A DNA stretch of 64,000 nucleotides from CAWUKT01 sp963923035 (lineage in GTDB: Bacteria; Bacteroidota; Bacteroidia; J057; JADKCL01): positions 17,897 to 81,896 of the forward strand of contig CAWUKT010000025.1 in the NCBI GenBank assembly GCA_963923035.1, read 5' to 3'. This document shows, in pieces, positions 26,661-35,326 of the stretch. How positions within the stretch are numbered: the stretch's first letter is position 1; each line of letters starts with the position of its first letter. The notes under the pieces were generated by a model. That model was given only the letters and a program-made list of their open reading frames with translations, was not told the DNA's origin and made no database searches. The translations under genes were made by a program, and so were the position numbers.

Positions 26661-28631
26661 TTAGGATTCGGACGGGAAGATGAATTCGAAGGTCGTTCCG
26701 GCCCCGACTTTGGTATACAGGGCGATCTCTCCGTTCAATCGATCCGCCAACGACTTGACAATGGCGAGCCCCAGACCGTGGGAACTCTCGCCGCCCGTGG
26801 GACGGGCACTCAGCTTCTGAAATTTCTGGAAGAGCCGCTTTTGGTCCTCGGGCGAGATCCCCGGTCCTTCATCCTTTACATATAAGGTAGGCCGTCCCCC
26901 CAATTTCCGCACTCCGACCTCCACTTCCTTGCCCGCCGGGGAGAACTTGATCGCATTCGAAATGAAGTTGTCGAGGATGCGCCCGATGTCGCGGGGATCG
27001 GTTTCAACCTGCAAATCCCCCAATTCGAGGTTGGGACGGAGGTGAATCTCCTTTTTCTGGGCGTAGGGCTGGAATGAACTGATGCGGTTGTATACAAAGT
27101 CCCGCAGAGACAGCTCTACGGAATTGCCGTTGGATTCGGGCAAGTTACTGGCCTCCGCCTCGGTGATCATCAAGAGGTCCTGGATCAGCTCCGCTCCCCC
27201 CTCGCTGGTTTTCCCGATCAGTCCCAGCATTTCCTGCCCCTGGGCAGAAAGGCCATCTTCTGACTTCAACATGCCGAGGATGGCCATGATCTTCTGGAAA
27301 GGAGCCTTGAGGTCGTGCGCCACAAAGCCGATCAGGCCATTTTTCTCGTGCATAGCAGCTTCCAGGGCCTGGTTCTTCTGGTCGACGGCATCTTTCTGCC
27401 GCAATATTTCTTTTTGCTGAGATTTGATCTTCTCATTGGTCAGCGACAGCTCCCGGTAGGCGGTCCGAACCTTCCGGTTCAGGCGCATGTTCACGAAAAA
27501 CAGCCCGCCCAGCAGCAGGGCGATGGCTCCCAAGCCCACAATCAGGGTCCACTGGAACCGTTGGCGGGATTCGAGGACCGCCTGGTCCTTTAACAACAGT
27601 TCCCGGTCCTTTTCCAGAATCTCCAACTTTGCCGCTTTCTGGTCGGCATCGAAGACTGCGATGACTTCGTTCAGCTTGTTTTCTTCCCGGCTTTGAAAAA
27701 TGGAATCCTTGCGGGCATTGTAATCTTGGATGGTCTCGTAGGCCCGACGGTAATTTCCCCGGGCATATTCCAATTGGGACCGAAACAGGAGCGCTTCGTG
27801 GCGTTCATCAAAATAGGAGGTCCAATTCGTCGCAGCCATGGTCGAATCGAGGTATTTCTCGGCCAGTTGGTACCGCCCGAGATCGATATAGGCCATCGCT
27901 ATATTGTTATAGGTATTGGGCAGTCCGGAGGGATAGGCTTCGTGCTTTAGTCGCTTGGCCTCCATGAGGTGATCCAGGGCTTCTTCGTATTGGGCCAACT
28001 CGGTCAGCAGAAAGCCATAGTTGTTGTGGACCATGGAGTTCCTGAGGAGGTTATCGGGGTCGGGATAACGGGTCAAAATGGTCTCGTACAAATCCAGCGC
28101 CTTGCTGTTGCTGTCCATGTCGTTGTAGGCGGACGCAAGGTTGATCAGGGGATAGGAAAGCTGGGGATTCTCCATTTGGGAGAGCAAACGGAACGAGGTG
28201 AGGAAATACTCCTCACAATTGGAGTAGAGCTTGGTGGACTTGTGGAGGTTGCCAAGGGCGTTGTAGACCCAAGCGACCCGGTTGGTATCCTTGCGCTGAC
28301 GCGCCACAGCCATACACCGCTGGTAGTTTTCGAAGGCCTGGTCAAACAGGCCGGCGGATTCGTAGAGATTTCCCAGCCGGTAGGACGAAACGCTCATCCC
28401 CCGCTTGAAATCCAGCGAATCGGAAATGTCCAGCGCCAATTTCATGGATTGAACCCGAACCGGAAGGTCATCTTTGCCCAATTCATCCTCCAGGCCCCAC
28501 AATTTTTCCACCAGCACCGTATCGCGATTATTTTCTTCCAACAATTGCTTCAATTGTTCACTCCCGCTTGCAGCACACAATACTGCAGACGACGTCAACA
28601 ATACCAAACAAAAAAACAATCGTTGTATCAT
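26661..28631 (-). CDS. TPR-containing sensor histidine kinase
   Basis: The protein has 656 residues. A signal peptide (1-20) is followed by periplasmic TPR repeats (about 60-320; for example 'SSYRLGNLYESAGLFDQAFE' and 'NTYNNIAMAYIDLGRYQLAE'). One membrane helix (about 366-388, 'LIVGLGAIALLLGGLFFV') and a coiled coil lead to the kinase core. The H-box is 'IGFVAHDLKAPFQK' with phosphoacceptor H439. The N-box is 'DNFISNAIKFSPAG', G1 is 'VKDEGPGI', F is 'LFQKFQKL' and G2 is 'SHGLGLAIVKSL'. All catalytic motifs are intact. No response regulator is adjacent. Such TPR kinases are frequent in Bacteroidota; the signal is unknown. Confidence 0.94.
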   Translation of the reverse strand: MIQRLFFCLVLLTSSAVLCAASGSEQLKQLLEENNRDTVLVEKLWGLEDELGKDDLPVRVQSMKLALDISDSLDFKRGMSVSSYRLGNLYESAGLFDQAFENYQRCMAVARQRKDTNRVAWVYNALGNLHKSTKLYSNCEEYFLTSFRLLSQMENPQLSYPLINLASAYNDMDSNSKALDLYETILTRYPDPDNLLRNSMVHNNYGFLLTELAQYEEALDHLMEAKRLKHEAYPSGLPNTYNNIAMAYIDLGRYQLAEKYLDSTMAATNWTSYFDERHEALLFRSQLEYARGNYRRAYETIQDYNARKDSIFQSREENKLNEVIAVFDADQKAAKLEILEKDRELLLKDQAVLESRQRFQWTLIVGLGAIALLLGGLFFVNMRLNRKVRTAYRELSLTNEKIKSQQKEILRQKDAVDQKNQALEAAMHEKNGLIGFVAHDLKAPFQKIMAILGMLKSEDGLSAQGQEMLGLIGKTSEGGAELIQDLLMITEAEASNLPESNGNSVELSLRDFVYNRISSFQPYAQKKEIHLRPNLELGDLQVETDPRDIGRILDNFISNAIKFSPAGKEVEVGVRKLGGRPTLYVKDEGPGISPEDQKRLFQKFQKLSARPTGGESSHGLGLAIVKSLADRLNGEIALYTKVGAGTTFEFIFPSES

Positions 28632-28738
28632 CGATTTAGCTTTACGAGCCGAAAGTTGTATACTTTTTCACTTACTGAACCATCTTAAATTTAAGAATAG
28701 TTCCTGAATTACAAACTCTAAGCCTGCGCATCCGAAAG

Positions 28739-28773
28739 GGAGAAAAGAAGAAGGCCGCGTGCCAACGCAGCCT
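28739..28773 (-). terminator. Orphan terminator-like hairpin
   Basis: AGGCCGCGT and ACGCAGCCT form a 9-bp stem with one mismatch and a GCCA loop. On the minus strand it is followed by a T-rich CTTCTTCTTTTC. No annotated minus-strand gene ends here, so a short RNA may be transcribed from the region to its right. Confidence 0.4.
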
Positions 28774-29150
28774 CCCGACATTAGTTTATGCTAAGGCATA
28801 ATGAATCAGTCTTGTATATCTTGAGCGTTTCCTTGGTCACCCAAAAGGATTTAGATGAATGAAACGCGGCATTTCGAGGTCTTGGGATTTCAGAACTTCA
28901 ATAAATGAACCCAATGTGTACGATTGATCGTTTAGGGATAAACTCAATATCTATAAAATAGTTTATCACCTTGCTTTTTTTCGAAAAAAATTCTTTCTCC
29001 GTCACCTCCACGTCCTAAAGCCCCGTTCTTTCTTTTTGCTTGTTCCCTCCATCGTTCTCCATTGTTTTGCCCTTCTCCCCTACCCGACTCCCCATTTTCC
29101 CTCAAAGCCCGGCTCAACCCTGTCCCAAACACAGACCTTCTATATAAGAA

Positions 29151-29174
29151 GGCCACAGGCTCTCGCCCGTGGCC
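29151..29174 (-). terminator. Hairpin terminating the coathanger-domain gene
   Basis: GGCCAC / GTGGCC stem with further pairing inside, 22 bp after the stop. The minus-strand tail is TTCTTATATAG, a weak T-tract. Confidence 0.6.
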
Positions 29175-29196
29175 CTGTCGATATAAGTGTACCTTA

Positions 29197-29760
29197 TCAG
29201 TCAATTCGAATCAATTTCCCTGAGCGCACCTCCTTCCCGATTGACATCCGGTAAAGGTAGGTTCCGGGAGGAAGGCTTTGGACGTCGGCCGTGAACTCGT
29301 GGAAGCCAGGCTCGAGGCGCGTTGCGGGAAGAAGTTCCGCCACCTGCCGACCGTGCAGGTCATACATCGCGCCCTGGACTTCCGAGTCCGTCCCCACCTG
29401 GATGGCCATGTGCAATTCACTGCGCAGGGGGTTCGGCCCAATCGAAAATGAGCCGCTCGGTTCAGCGCTACTGGCCGCCTGCTTGCAGGATTCGTCGATC
29501 CGGGCGATCAGCTCGCCCCCCGGAGCAATGGAGAAACCTTCTCCGAGGCGAATGGAATGGCATCCCGTAATCTCAAGCCGGATCGGCGCCGCAATGTGGG
29601 TGCCCTCGTCCAGAATGATTTCGTCAGCGCCTTCAATGGTGCGGTCGGTGTCGATCCGCTCCGCTTCCAGGTGAAGGCTGGGGAGTGCTGCTTTCTGCTG
29701 GGCCATCAGAACCGTGGTCCCGATGCTCACCAGCAGCAGCATGGTGAATAGTTTTTTCAT
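29197..29760 (-). CDS. T9SS protein with coathanger-stack-like domain
   Basis: The protein has 187 residues, with signal peptide residues 1-20 (ending in LMAQ). Residues 30-92 follow the pattern of the 3-coathanger stack domain: an array of I/L-rich short strands ending in 'CHSIRLGEGFSIAPGGELIA' and then 'RIDESC'. The rest is a T9SS type A tail ('FSIGPNPLRSELHMAI', 'MYDLHGRQVAELLP', 'GTYLYRMSIG'). It lies 13 bp downstream of the tail-fibre-like gene on the same strand and is probably co-transcribed with it. Confidence 0.83.
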   Translation of the reverse strand: MKKLFTMLLLVSIGTTVLMAQQKAALPSLHLEAERIDTDRTIEGADEIILDEGTHIAAPIRLEITGCHSIRLGEGFSIAPGGELIARIDESCKQAASSAEPSGSFSIGPNPLRSELHMAIQVGTDSEVQGAMYDLHGRQVAELLPATRLEPGFHEFTADVQSLPPGTYLYRMSIGKEVRSGKLIRID

Positions 29761-29773
29761 GGTCAGGTCCTCC

Positions 29774-30892
29774 TTATTTGTTTTCGATGGAAGACAAGCG
29801 GGCTTTCAGTTCGGTATTTTCCGCTTTCAACTCGGCCAGGGACTTTTCCTGTTGAATGGTGTACAGGGTCAATTCTTCCACCTTCTTCAAGAGGACCTTT
29901 TGCATTTCTCCCACCGAAACGCCGTCTTCCACATCTTTCGCGGAGGGAACTTCCGGCAGGTGCTTGTGCGTGTTGACAAAGGCTTCCACTTCTTCGAGGT
30001 CCCGGAGTTCGTAATCGGATTCGAAGACGTAATCGGGCCAGCTGGTGCTGTTCTGAATGGTGATGCCCTCCGCGAGGATTTCGCCGTCAACTGTCATCAG
30101 GTAGCCACCCGGAACGAAGGTGCGGGGATTGTAGCCCACATTGAGCTGGGTGTTGAGGAAGTTGTGGCGAACCAGGGTGTACTCACCGCCAAAAGAACGG
30201 CCATTGTAGGAGACGCCGCCGCCATCAGGGACGATCCGGGCCAGGTTGCCGCCGCCAAAGTTGATGGCGTCGTCGAAGTAGACTTCGCCCTGGACTTCCA
30301 GCTTGCGCACGGTCGGAGTCCGTCCGATGCCAACGTTGCCATTGTTTTGGATGACCATCTTTTCCGAAGCGGCCCCGCCAGCTCCTGTCACCATCGAAAT
30401 GTCATCGTTGATGGCGTACAGCTGGGTATTCCCATTGAGGGAGCGGAGTACGAGGTCACCGGCTTGGGCAGTGGGGGAATAAAAACCGGGGTTGGTGGCG
30501 ACGGCCATTTGGGCTGTGAACCCGCCGCCGGAAAGCCGCAGTGCCGGATTGGTGGAGTCCACAATGTGCAGCTTGTCGGAGGGATTGACGATCCCGATGC
30601 CTACGCGGCCATTGGACCGGACAATCATGCGCTCCTGGTTGCCCACCCGGAAGTGGATGTTGCGACCGGAGCCCGCATTCAGATAGGTCGTACAATTATC
30701 GGCCTGGAGGAGGGCGTAATTGTTGCCATTGATGCAATTGACATTGCCGAAGACGGCGAAGCCGGCATTTTGCGGCCAGGTTCCGTAGGCGCCCTTGCCG
30801 ACGGTCTGGGTCTGCGCCACCAGCAGGACGGGGAACAGCCCGAGGACGAGCAAGGCGAGGCGTTGAAAAAGGGTGATTGTTGATGAGTTCAT
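29774..30892 (-). CDS. Secreted tail-fibre-like protein with C-terminal coiled coil
   Basis: The protein has 372 residues, with a signal peptide (about 1-27, ending in VAQ). The middle carries repeated short beta patterns typical of fibre shafts: 'RMIVRSNGRVGIGIVNPSDK' and 'MVIQNNGNVGIGRTPTVRKL'. The end has 'WPDYVFESDYELRDLEEVE' and 'THKHLPEVPSAKDVEDGVS', then a coiled coil ('LAELKAENTELKARLSSI'). This C-terminal block is common in Bacteroidota surface proteins, in the place of an S74 domain. It has no T9SS domain of its own, but the next gene in the operon does. Confidence 0.82.
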   Translation of the reverse strand: MNSSTITLFQRLALLVLGLFPVLLVAQTQTVGKGAYGTWPQNAGFAVFGNVNCINGNNYALLQADNCTTYLNAGSGRNIHFRVGNQERMIVRSNGRVGIGIVNPSDKLHIVDSTNPALRLSGGGFTAQMAVATNPGFYSPTAQAGDLVLRSLNGNTQLYAINDDISMVTGAGGAASEKMVIQNNGNVGIGRTPTVRKLEVQGEVYFDDAINFGGGNLARIVPDGGGVSYNGRSFGGEYTLVRHNFLNTQLNVGYNPRTFVPGGYLMTVDGEILAEGITIQNSTSWPDYVFESDYELRDLEEVEAFVNTHKHLPEVPSAKDVEDGVSVGEMQKVLLKKVEELTLYTIQQEKSLAELKAENTELKARLSSIENK

Positions 30893-30942
30893 GTAATGAT
30901 TGTTAAATTGAAAATGGATTAGTTAAGGCATGCAAAGGGGGG

Positions 30943-30960
30943 CTTGGTTCGGAAACCAAG
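30943..30960. repeat. Perfect hairpin upstream of the fibre operon
   Basis: CTTGGTT-CGGA-AACCAAG, a 7-bp stem, lies about 50 bp upstream of the minus-strand start at 30892, in the region divergent from the kinase operon. It could be a 5'UTR structure or an operator. Confidence 0.4.
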
Positions 30961-31139
30961 GGTCACCCAAAGCGTAAATCATGGTAGAGGATAAAGTCCT
31001 GAGGCCATTTTGGAAATGGCGCCAAGTGTTTGTTACAGGTCAATAGTAACAGTTTTCCTCTAGCTGAACCGCCATTTTTTTCGTTTTTAGTACAATCACC
31101 CGCACAACTACGTAGTTTTACGGGGTCAATTCTCCGCAA

Positions 31140-32387
31140 ATGCGTCTACTGTACCAGCGCTACGAAACCTGGATGGTCAATTTGATTGACCAACGCCACC
31201 AAGGCCAGCAACAACTCCTGTTACCGGCCATTGCGGTATTCCTGATGGCCACCATCGGAGGGTTCTTCTCCTTTCTCTTCTCCCTGGTCTTCGTTTCGGC
31301 GGCGGAAGATTCGTTTTTCTGGATGTTCTTGTTCCAGGTGTTCTTCAGCGTTGTCTTCCTCATTTCCTTCGTTCAGGGCTGGGTTTCTCTGAAAACCCTC
31401 ATTTTCATCTTCGTTTTCTCCAATTCCCTGTTCACCAGCTCGGTCGCTTTCGCGGACGGCGGGTTGGATTCTCCTTTTCTGCCCTGGCTTTCCCTGGCTC
31501 CCTTCGTCAGCTTCCTGTTGATGGGCTACCGGGGATTCGTGGTTTGGGGCGGCGTCGCCATTGGCCTTTTCATCCTGTTTGTTTTCCAACCCCGGCTCCT
31601 CCCTCCGCCCCCTCCGATTCCCAATCAATCGGTCAGCCTGTATTCTTATACCGGTCTCTACCTCGCGGAAATGCTGACGGTGGGGCTGATCGTATGGGTC
31701 CGGCGCCGGTCAGAACGGACGGCCCGCCAGCTCGATGCGAATTTTCAGGCGCGGCAGGATTTGGAAAAGGCCCGCTCAGCGGGCGCAATGGCCGAGCGGG
31801 AACAAATTTTGTCCCGGCTGCGGGAGCACCTGTCTCCCCGTTTGGAAGCGGTGCGGGAGGCCCAGAAGAAATGGTTTGCCGAGATGGGAACGCCGGTGGA
31901 TGGTGCCAATGCCGAATTCAGGATTGGGGCAATTCAGGAAGAGGCGGAACGGATCGTACAGGACCATCCCCGGCCGCCGGATGCGGCCGAAAACTTGCAG
32001 AATGCGATCACAGGCCTGGCGGATGAATTGCGTCGGGGCTTGGGCATCATGGTTGAATTGCGGGTTCCGGCCCAGCCGCTCATGCCCATGACGCCCGGGA
32101 ACCTTCACCTTTTCCGGATTGTCCAGGAGGCCTGCCGGAACATCGCCCGGCACGCCCAGGCGAAAAAGGTCCGCATCTTCCTGCACAGCGATGATGACCA
32201 GCTCCTCCGGCTCGAAATCCACGACGATGGCATTGGCTTCCATCCCCAATCGACCCTGGGCCAGGGGCTCCAAAACATGAAAGACCGCGTGGCCATGATG
32301 GGCGGGCGGTTTTCCCTGGACACGGCCCCCGGCCGTGGCACCCGGATTTTCTGCGATTTTCAACCTTTGATGCGGCCCATGTCATGA
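31140..32387 (+). CDS. Histidine-kinase paralogue A: intact ATPase, phosphoacceptor His replaced
   Basis: The protein has 415 residues. Five or six membrane helices occupy about 24-190, with 'DSPFLPWL' at 110-117. The dimerisation region reads 'EREQILSRLREHLSPRL' (219-235). Aligned with the NarX-type consensus E-R-x-R-I-A-R-E-L-H-D-x-L-G, the phosphoacceptor His is R228 and the following Asp is E229. The catalytic domain is intact: N-box 'EACRNIARHA' (330-339, N334), G1 'DDGIGF' (362-367) and G2 'GQGLQNMKDRV' (374-384). It therefore looks able to bind ATP but not to autophosphorylate. Its stop overlaps the start of paralogue B by ATGA, so translation is coupled. See the finding on the complementary pair. 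Confidence 0.88.
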   Translation: MRLLYQRYETWMVNLIDQRHQGQQQLLLPAIAVFLMATIGGFFSFLFSLVFVSAAEDSFFWMFLFQVFFSVVFLISFVQGWVSLKTLIFIFVFSNSLFTSSVAFADGGLDSPFLPWLSLAPFVSFLLMGYRGFVVWGGVAIGLFILFVFQPRLLPPPPPIPNQSVSLYSYTGLYLAEMLTVGLIVWVRRRSERTARQLDANFQARQDLEKARSAGAMAEREQILSRLREHLSPRLEAVREAQKKWFAEMGTPVDGANAEFRIGAIQEEAERIVQDHPRPPDAAENLQNAITGLADELRRGLGIMVELRVPAQPLMPMTPGNLHLFRIVQEACRNIARHAQAKKVRIFLHSDDDQLLRLEIHDDGIGFHPQSTLGQGLQNMKDRVAMMGGRFSLDTAPGRGTRIFCDFQPLMRPMS

Positions 32388-33622
32388 GCCAGCGCATCTC
32401 CATATCGCCCCTCAACCGACTCAGCCGCATTTTCCTCCGCAGCTTTCCCCCTCGGAGCCAGGAACTTCAACGGGCCTGGGTCCTCACTTATCTCGGAGGG
32501 ATGGTGCAGCTCTTCACCCTCTTCTTCATTGTCCTGTACTCCCTCCTCGAGCTTCCCGTACCGGCCATCATCTGCCTGTATGGGTTTCTGAGCGTATTTG
32601 TGGAGTACTGGATGATTTTTCGGAAAAAATGGACCCGGCTGGCGGCTCATTTTTATTGCTTGACCACGGTCATCTTCTTTTGCGGCTTCTCTTGGTTCTC
32701 GGGCGCCATTGATTCTCCCTTTATTCCCTGGCTGGCCACCGCCCCGATTGTCGCGGCCATCACCCTCCCCTCCCGCGATACCTTGCTCTGGGTCCTCATC
32801 GGCCTCGCCCTGATGGCGGCCCAGGTGGTGCTGGAGCCCTATGCTCCGTCCAAATCCTACCTGGGTTACCCCGAAATGGCGTCCTCCATTCGCGGAATTG
32901 CCTACGGGTCATTTTTCTTGTTCGCCCTCTCCATCATCCTGATCTACGACCAAGTCCGCAAGGATTTGGACCGTTATGAACGTCTGGCGGCGCGGGAAGG
33001 GGAAGCGGAAGGAATGGACCTCCGGGAACACCTAGCGGGTCGGGAAGCCGAACGGCAGCGCATTGCCCGGGAATTCCACGATCATCTGGGAACGGTCTTG
33101 ACGGTACTGCGGCTGCGACATCAAGGCCTGCCGGAAGAATCGCCCGCCGCCCAGACCTTTTATAAGGAGTTGGCTGAAGTCGCCGGTTTCCTCAACTCCA
33201 TTTCGCGGGGCTACTCGGTCCATTCATTGCGGGATTTTGGGTTGGAGAAAGTGGTGGAGAAAATGTTGTTGGAATTGGAGGCGGAAAAGGGGATTGAAAC
33301 GGAATTGATCGTAGATGCCGGGGAGACGACTAATTTTTCGGTGCTGGAAATTGATTTTTTCAGAATGGTACAGATATTGGTCGAAGTGTGCCGGCTAGAT
33401 CCCCAGGTACAATTTGTCTCCTTCCAATTCCTCACCCTGGACCAAAGGGTTCAGTTTTTGGCTGAGTTGGAGGGACTTTCTTCCCTTGAAATCGCCACTC
33501 AGCATCCGGGCTGGACCGAATTGCTGGACCGGGGCCGGGTGGAAGGCGCAGACCTGACCGTTGAGTTTTCCCCGCAGCGGGGCCTCACCCTCATTTATGA
33601 AAACAAACTAACGCAGACATGA
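32384..33622 (+). CDS. Histidine-kinase paralogue B: intact phosphoacceptor His, degenerate ATPase
   Basis: The protein has 412 residues. The membrane domain is related to that of paralogue A, with 'DSPFIPWL' at the same positions (110-117). The dimerisation region is canonical HisKA_3: 'ERQRIAREFHDHLGTVL' (223-239), phosphoacceptor H232 and D233. The following domain still aligns in outline with a HATPase ('EIDFFRMVQILVEVCRL', 322-338; 'SPQRGLTLIYENKL', 396-409). However, it lacks the N-box Asn, the DxGxG G1 box and the glycine-rich G2 box. It probably cannot bind ATP and would need phosphorylation in trans. It overlaps both neighbours by ATGA. Confidence 0.85.
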   Translation: MSQRISISPLNRLSRIFLRSFPPRSQELQRAWVLTYLGGMVQLFTLFFIVLYSLLELPVPAIICLYGFLSVFVEYWMIFRKKWTRLAAHFYCLTTVIFFCGFSWFSGAIDSPFIPWLATAPIVAAITLPSRDTLLWVLIGLALMAAQVVLEPYAPSKSYLGYPEMASSIRGIAYGSFFLFALSIILIYDQVRKDLDRYERLAAREGEAEGMDLREHLAGREAERQRIAREFHDHLGTVLTVLRLRHQGLPEESPAAQTFYKELAEVAGFLNSISRGYSVHSLRDFGLEKVVEKMLLELEAEKGIETELIVDAGETTNFSVLEIDFFRMVQILVEVCRLDPQVQFVSFQFLTLDQRVQFLAELEGLSSLEIATQHPGWTELLDRGRVEGADLTVEFSPQRGLTLIYENKLTQT

Positions 33623-34272
33623 AAACGATCAAATTGATGCTGGCCGATGATCACGAGTTGATCCGATCCGGAATCCGCCACCTCCTTCAACAGGAACCTT
33701 CGGTGGTTGTGGTAGGAGAAGTGAGCAGCGGACAGGAACTCCTGCGGGAAGTGGAGAGCCAACAGCCCGATGTGGTGCTGATGGACATTGAGATGCCCCA
33801 GATGAATGGATTGAAGGCGGCGGAAGAGGTTTTGAAGAAATTCCCTGATTTGAAAATTATCCTGTTGACGATGTATACTGAGGAGCATTACCTGGAACGT
33901 TGTCTGGAGATCGGTTGTCGGGGGTATTTGCTGAAGCAATCGGATACGGGGGAAATCCTGGAAGCCATCCGGCAGGTCTACCAGGGCGAGGTCTATTTTG
34001 GGGCGGGTGTCTCCAAGCACTTCCTGCAACGTTCTGTTACGCGCTCCGGCCTGAACCCCAAGCTGGGGAAGGCCCGGCTGTCCCGTCGGGAGACGGAAGT
34101 CCTCCATTTGATCGCGGAAGGGCTGAGTTCCAAGGAAATTGCCGACAAGCTGTTCATCAGCGTGCGGACCGTGGAAACGCACCGCAGCAATATTCTGCAC
34201 AAGCTGGAGCTTCAGAATACGGCCCAATTGGTCCGCTATGCGATCAAGCACAAGCTGGTCGATCTCGGCTGA
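33619..34272 (+). CDS. NarL/FixJ-family response regulator
   Basis: The protein has 217 residues. The receiver domain has acidic residues D10 and D11, phosphoacceptor D56 in 'VVLMDIEMPQMNG', a switch Thr in 'IILLTMYTE' and Lys in 'GYLLKQSDTG'. The C-terminal LuxR-type HTH is 'LSRRETEVLHLIAEGLSSKE' followed by 'IADKLFISVRTVETHRSNI'. It is the obvious phosphorylation target of the kinase pair, to which it is joined by a 4-bp overlap. The target promoters are unknown. A hairpin about 50 bp after the stop probably ends the operon. Confidence 0.96.
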   Translation: MKTIKLMLADDHELIRSGIRHLLQQEPSVVVVGEVSSGQELLREVESQQPDVVLMDIEMPQMNGLKAAEEVLKKFPDLKIILLTMYTEEHYLERCLEIGCRGYLLKQSDTGEILEAIRQVYQGEVYFGAGVSKHFLQRSVTRSGLNPKLGKARLSRRETEVLHLIAEGLSSKEIADKLFISVRTVETHRSNILHKLELQNTAQLVRYAIKHKLVDLG

Positions 34273-34323
34273 GAAAACGCGGGTAAATGGGAGCCTGGTT
34301 TCGTCCCATTTTCACCTCCACCG

Positions 34324-34343
34324 TTCACGGCCTTTGCCGTGAA
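34324..34343 (+). terminator. Hairpin at the end of the kinase-regulator operon
   Basis: TTCACGGC-CTTT-GCCGTGAA, a perfect 8-bp stem, followed by GAGATTTCTGTTTG. The T-tract is diffuse. Confidence 0.6.
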
Positions 34344-34483
34344 GAGATTTCTGTTTGTTTTCCCCCTTTTCCAGACCGTCTATTTATCCTTGTTATCCCC
34401 ACCCCAACCGTTCAAAACTGTTTGTGTTTTTGGATTCTTCTCCCCAATTTAGCGGCCTGTAATACACCAAAAACAGCTCTACT

Positions 34484-34996
34484 TTGGAACTACAAACACT
34501 ACTCTTCTGGATATTTGCCATCATGGGTGTGGCCGGTGGAGTTGGACTGATTCTGAACCGGAATCCTGTTTACTCGGCCTTGAGTCTGATCATCAACTTC
34601 TTTGCCATCGCTGGGCTCTATCTGACCCTCGAAGCGGAGTTCCTGGCGATCATCCAAATCCTGGTCTACGCCGGGGCGATCATGGTCCTTTTCCTGTTCG
34701 TGATCATGCTCCTCAACCTGAGTAAAGAACCCAAACAATCCCCCTTTTCGGTGGGCATCATTGCCGGGAGTATCCTGGCCATTGCCTTTTTGGTCGAGAT
34801 GTTCATCGCATTCCAGGGAGTTGGGGCAGCTGGCGCTGCCGAGCCGTTCCGGTTCAATACCACCGAGGTGATCGGTCGTTTGATGATGACCACCTACCTC
34901 TTCCCCTTTGAAATGATTTCGGTGATCCTGATTGCGGCCCTGATCGGCGCGATTGTGATCGCGAAAAAGTATAACTACGAGAACGAAAATCAGTAA
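34484..34996 (+). CDS. nuoJ: NADH-quinone oxidoreductase subunit J
   Basis: This is a 170-residue membrane subunit of complex I with five predicted helices. The chosen start is TTG, giving 'MELQTLLFWIFAIMGV', which completes the first helix. The first internal ATG would truncate that helix. Diagnostic segments are 'NRNPVYSALSLIINFFAIAG' and 'LEAEFLAIIQILVYAGAIMV', the latter the conserved NuoJ helix 3, with 'LFLFVIMLLNL'. It is followed 3 bp later by nuoK. The usual upstream neighbours (nuoA-I) are absent; a two-component operon lies there instead. Confidence 0.95.
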   Translation: MELQTLLFWIFAIMGVAGGVGLILNRNPVYSALSLIINFFAIAGLYLTLEAEFLAIIQILVYAGAIMVLFLFVIMLLNLSKEPKQSPFSVGIIAGSILAIAFLVEMFIAFQGVGAAGAAEPFRFNTTEVIGRLMMTTYLFPFEMISVILIAALIGAIVIAKKYNYENENQ

Positions 34997-34999
34997 TAA

Positions 35000-35305
35000 A
35001 TGGAACCCAACGCCTATTATTACCTCGCAGTCAGCACCTTCATGTTCGTTTTGGGCATGGTAGGAGTCCTGACGCGTAAGAATGCGATCGTCATTTTTAT
35101 GTGTGTGGAGCTGATGCTGAACGCGGTCAATCTATCTTTGATTACGTTCTCCCGGATGCACAACGATGCCAGTGGTTCAATGTTGGTGTTCTTTGTAATG
35201 GTCGTGGCAGCCGCGGAAGCGGTCGTCGGTTTGGCCATTATCATCTCGATGTTCCGAAACAAACAGGATATCGACATCAACAATTTCAACCTCTTTAAGT
35301 GGTAG
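35000..35305 (+). CDS. nuoK: NADH-quinone oxidoreductase subunit K
   Basis: A 101-residue, three-helix antiporter-like subunit, normal length. Diagnostic are 'LGMVGVLTRKNAIVIFMCVE' (ending in the conserved glutamate), 'LMLNAVNLSLITFSR' and 'VVAAAEAVVGLAIIISMFRN' with the second conserved glutamate. It takes part in proton translocation in the membrane arm of complex I. It follows nuoJ by 3 bp and precedes nuoL by 21 bp. Confidence 0.97.
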   Translation: MEPNAYYYLAVSTFMFVLGMVGVLTRKNAIVIFMCVELMLNAVNLSLITFSRMHNDASGSMLVFFVMVVAAAEAVVGLAIIISMFRNKQDIDINNFNLFKW

Positions 35306-35326
35306 CCCTCAAAATTGAATTGATCC

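Larger units (their letters stand above)
28632..29196. other. Intergenic region with two hairpins
   Basis: There is no supported gene. It holds a terminator-like hairpin at 28752-28773, a perfect TTATGC-TAAG-GCATAA hairpin at 28786-28801, a C/T-rich stretch at about 29030-29105, and the terminator of the next gene at 29151. Promoter sequences of the TPR kinase lie at the left side. Confidence 0.5.

Noticed and set aside
28944..29204. 86-codon minus-strand frame overlapping a terminator
   Set aside because: It begins inside the adjacent gene, runs through its terminator hairpin and has low-complexity basic composition.
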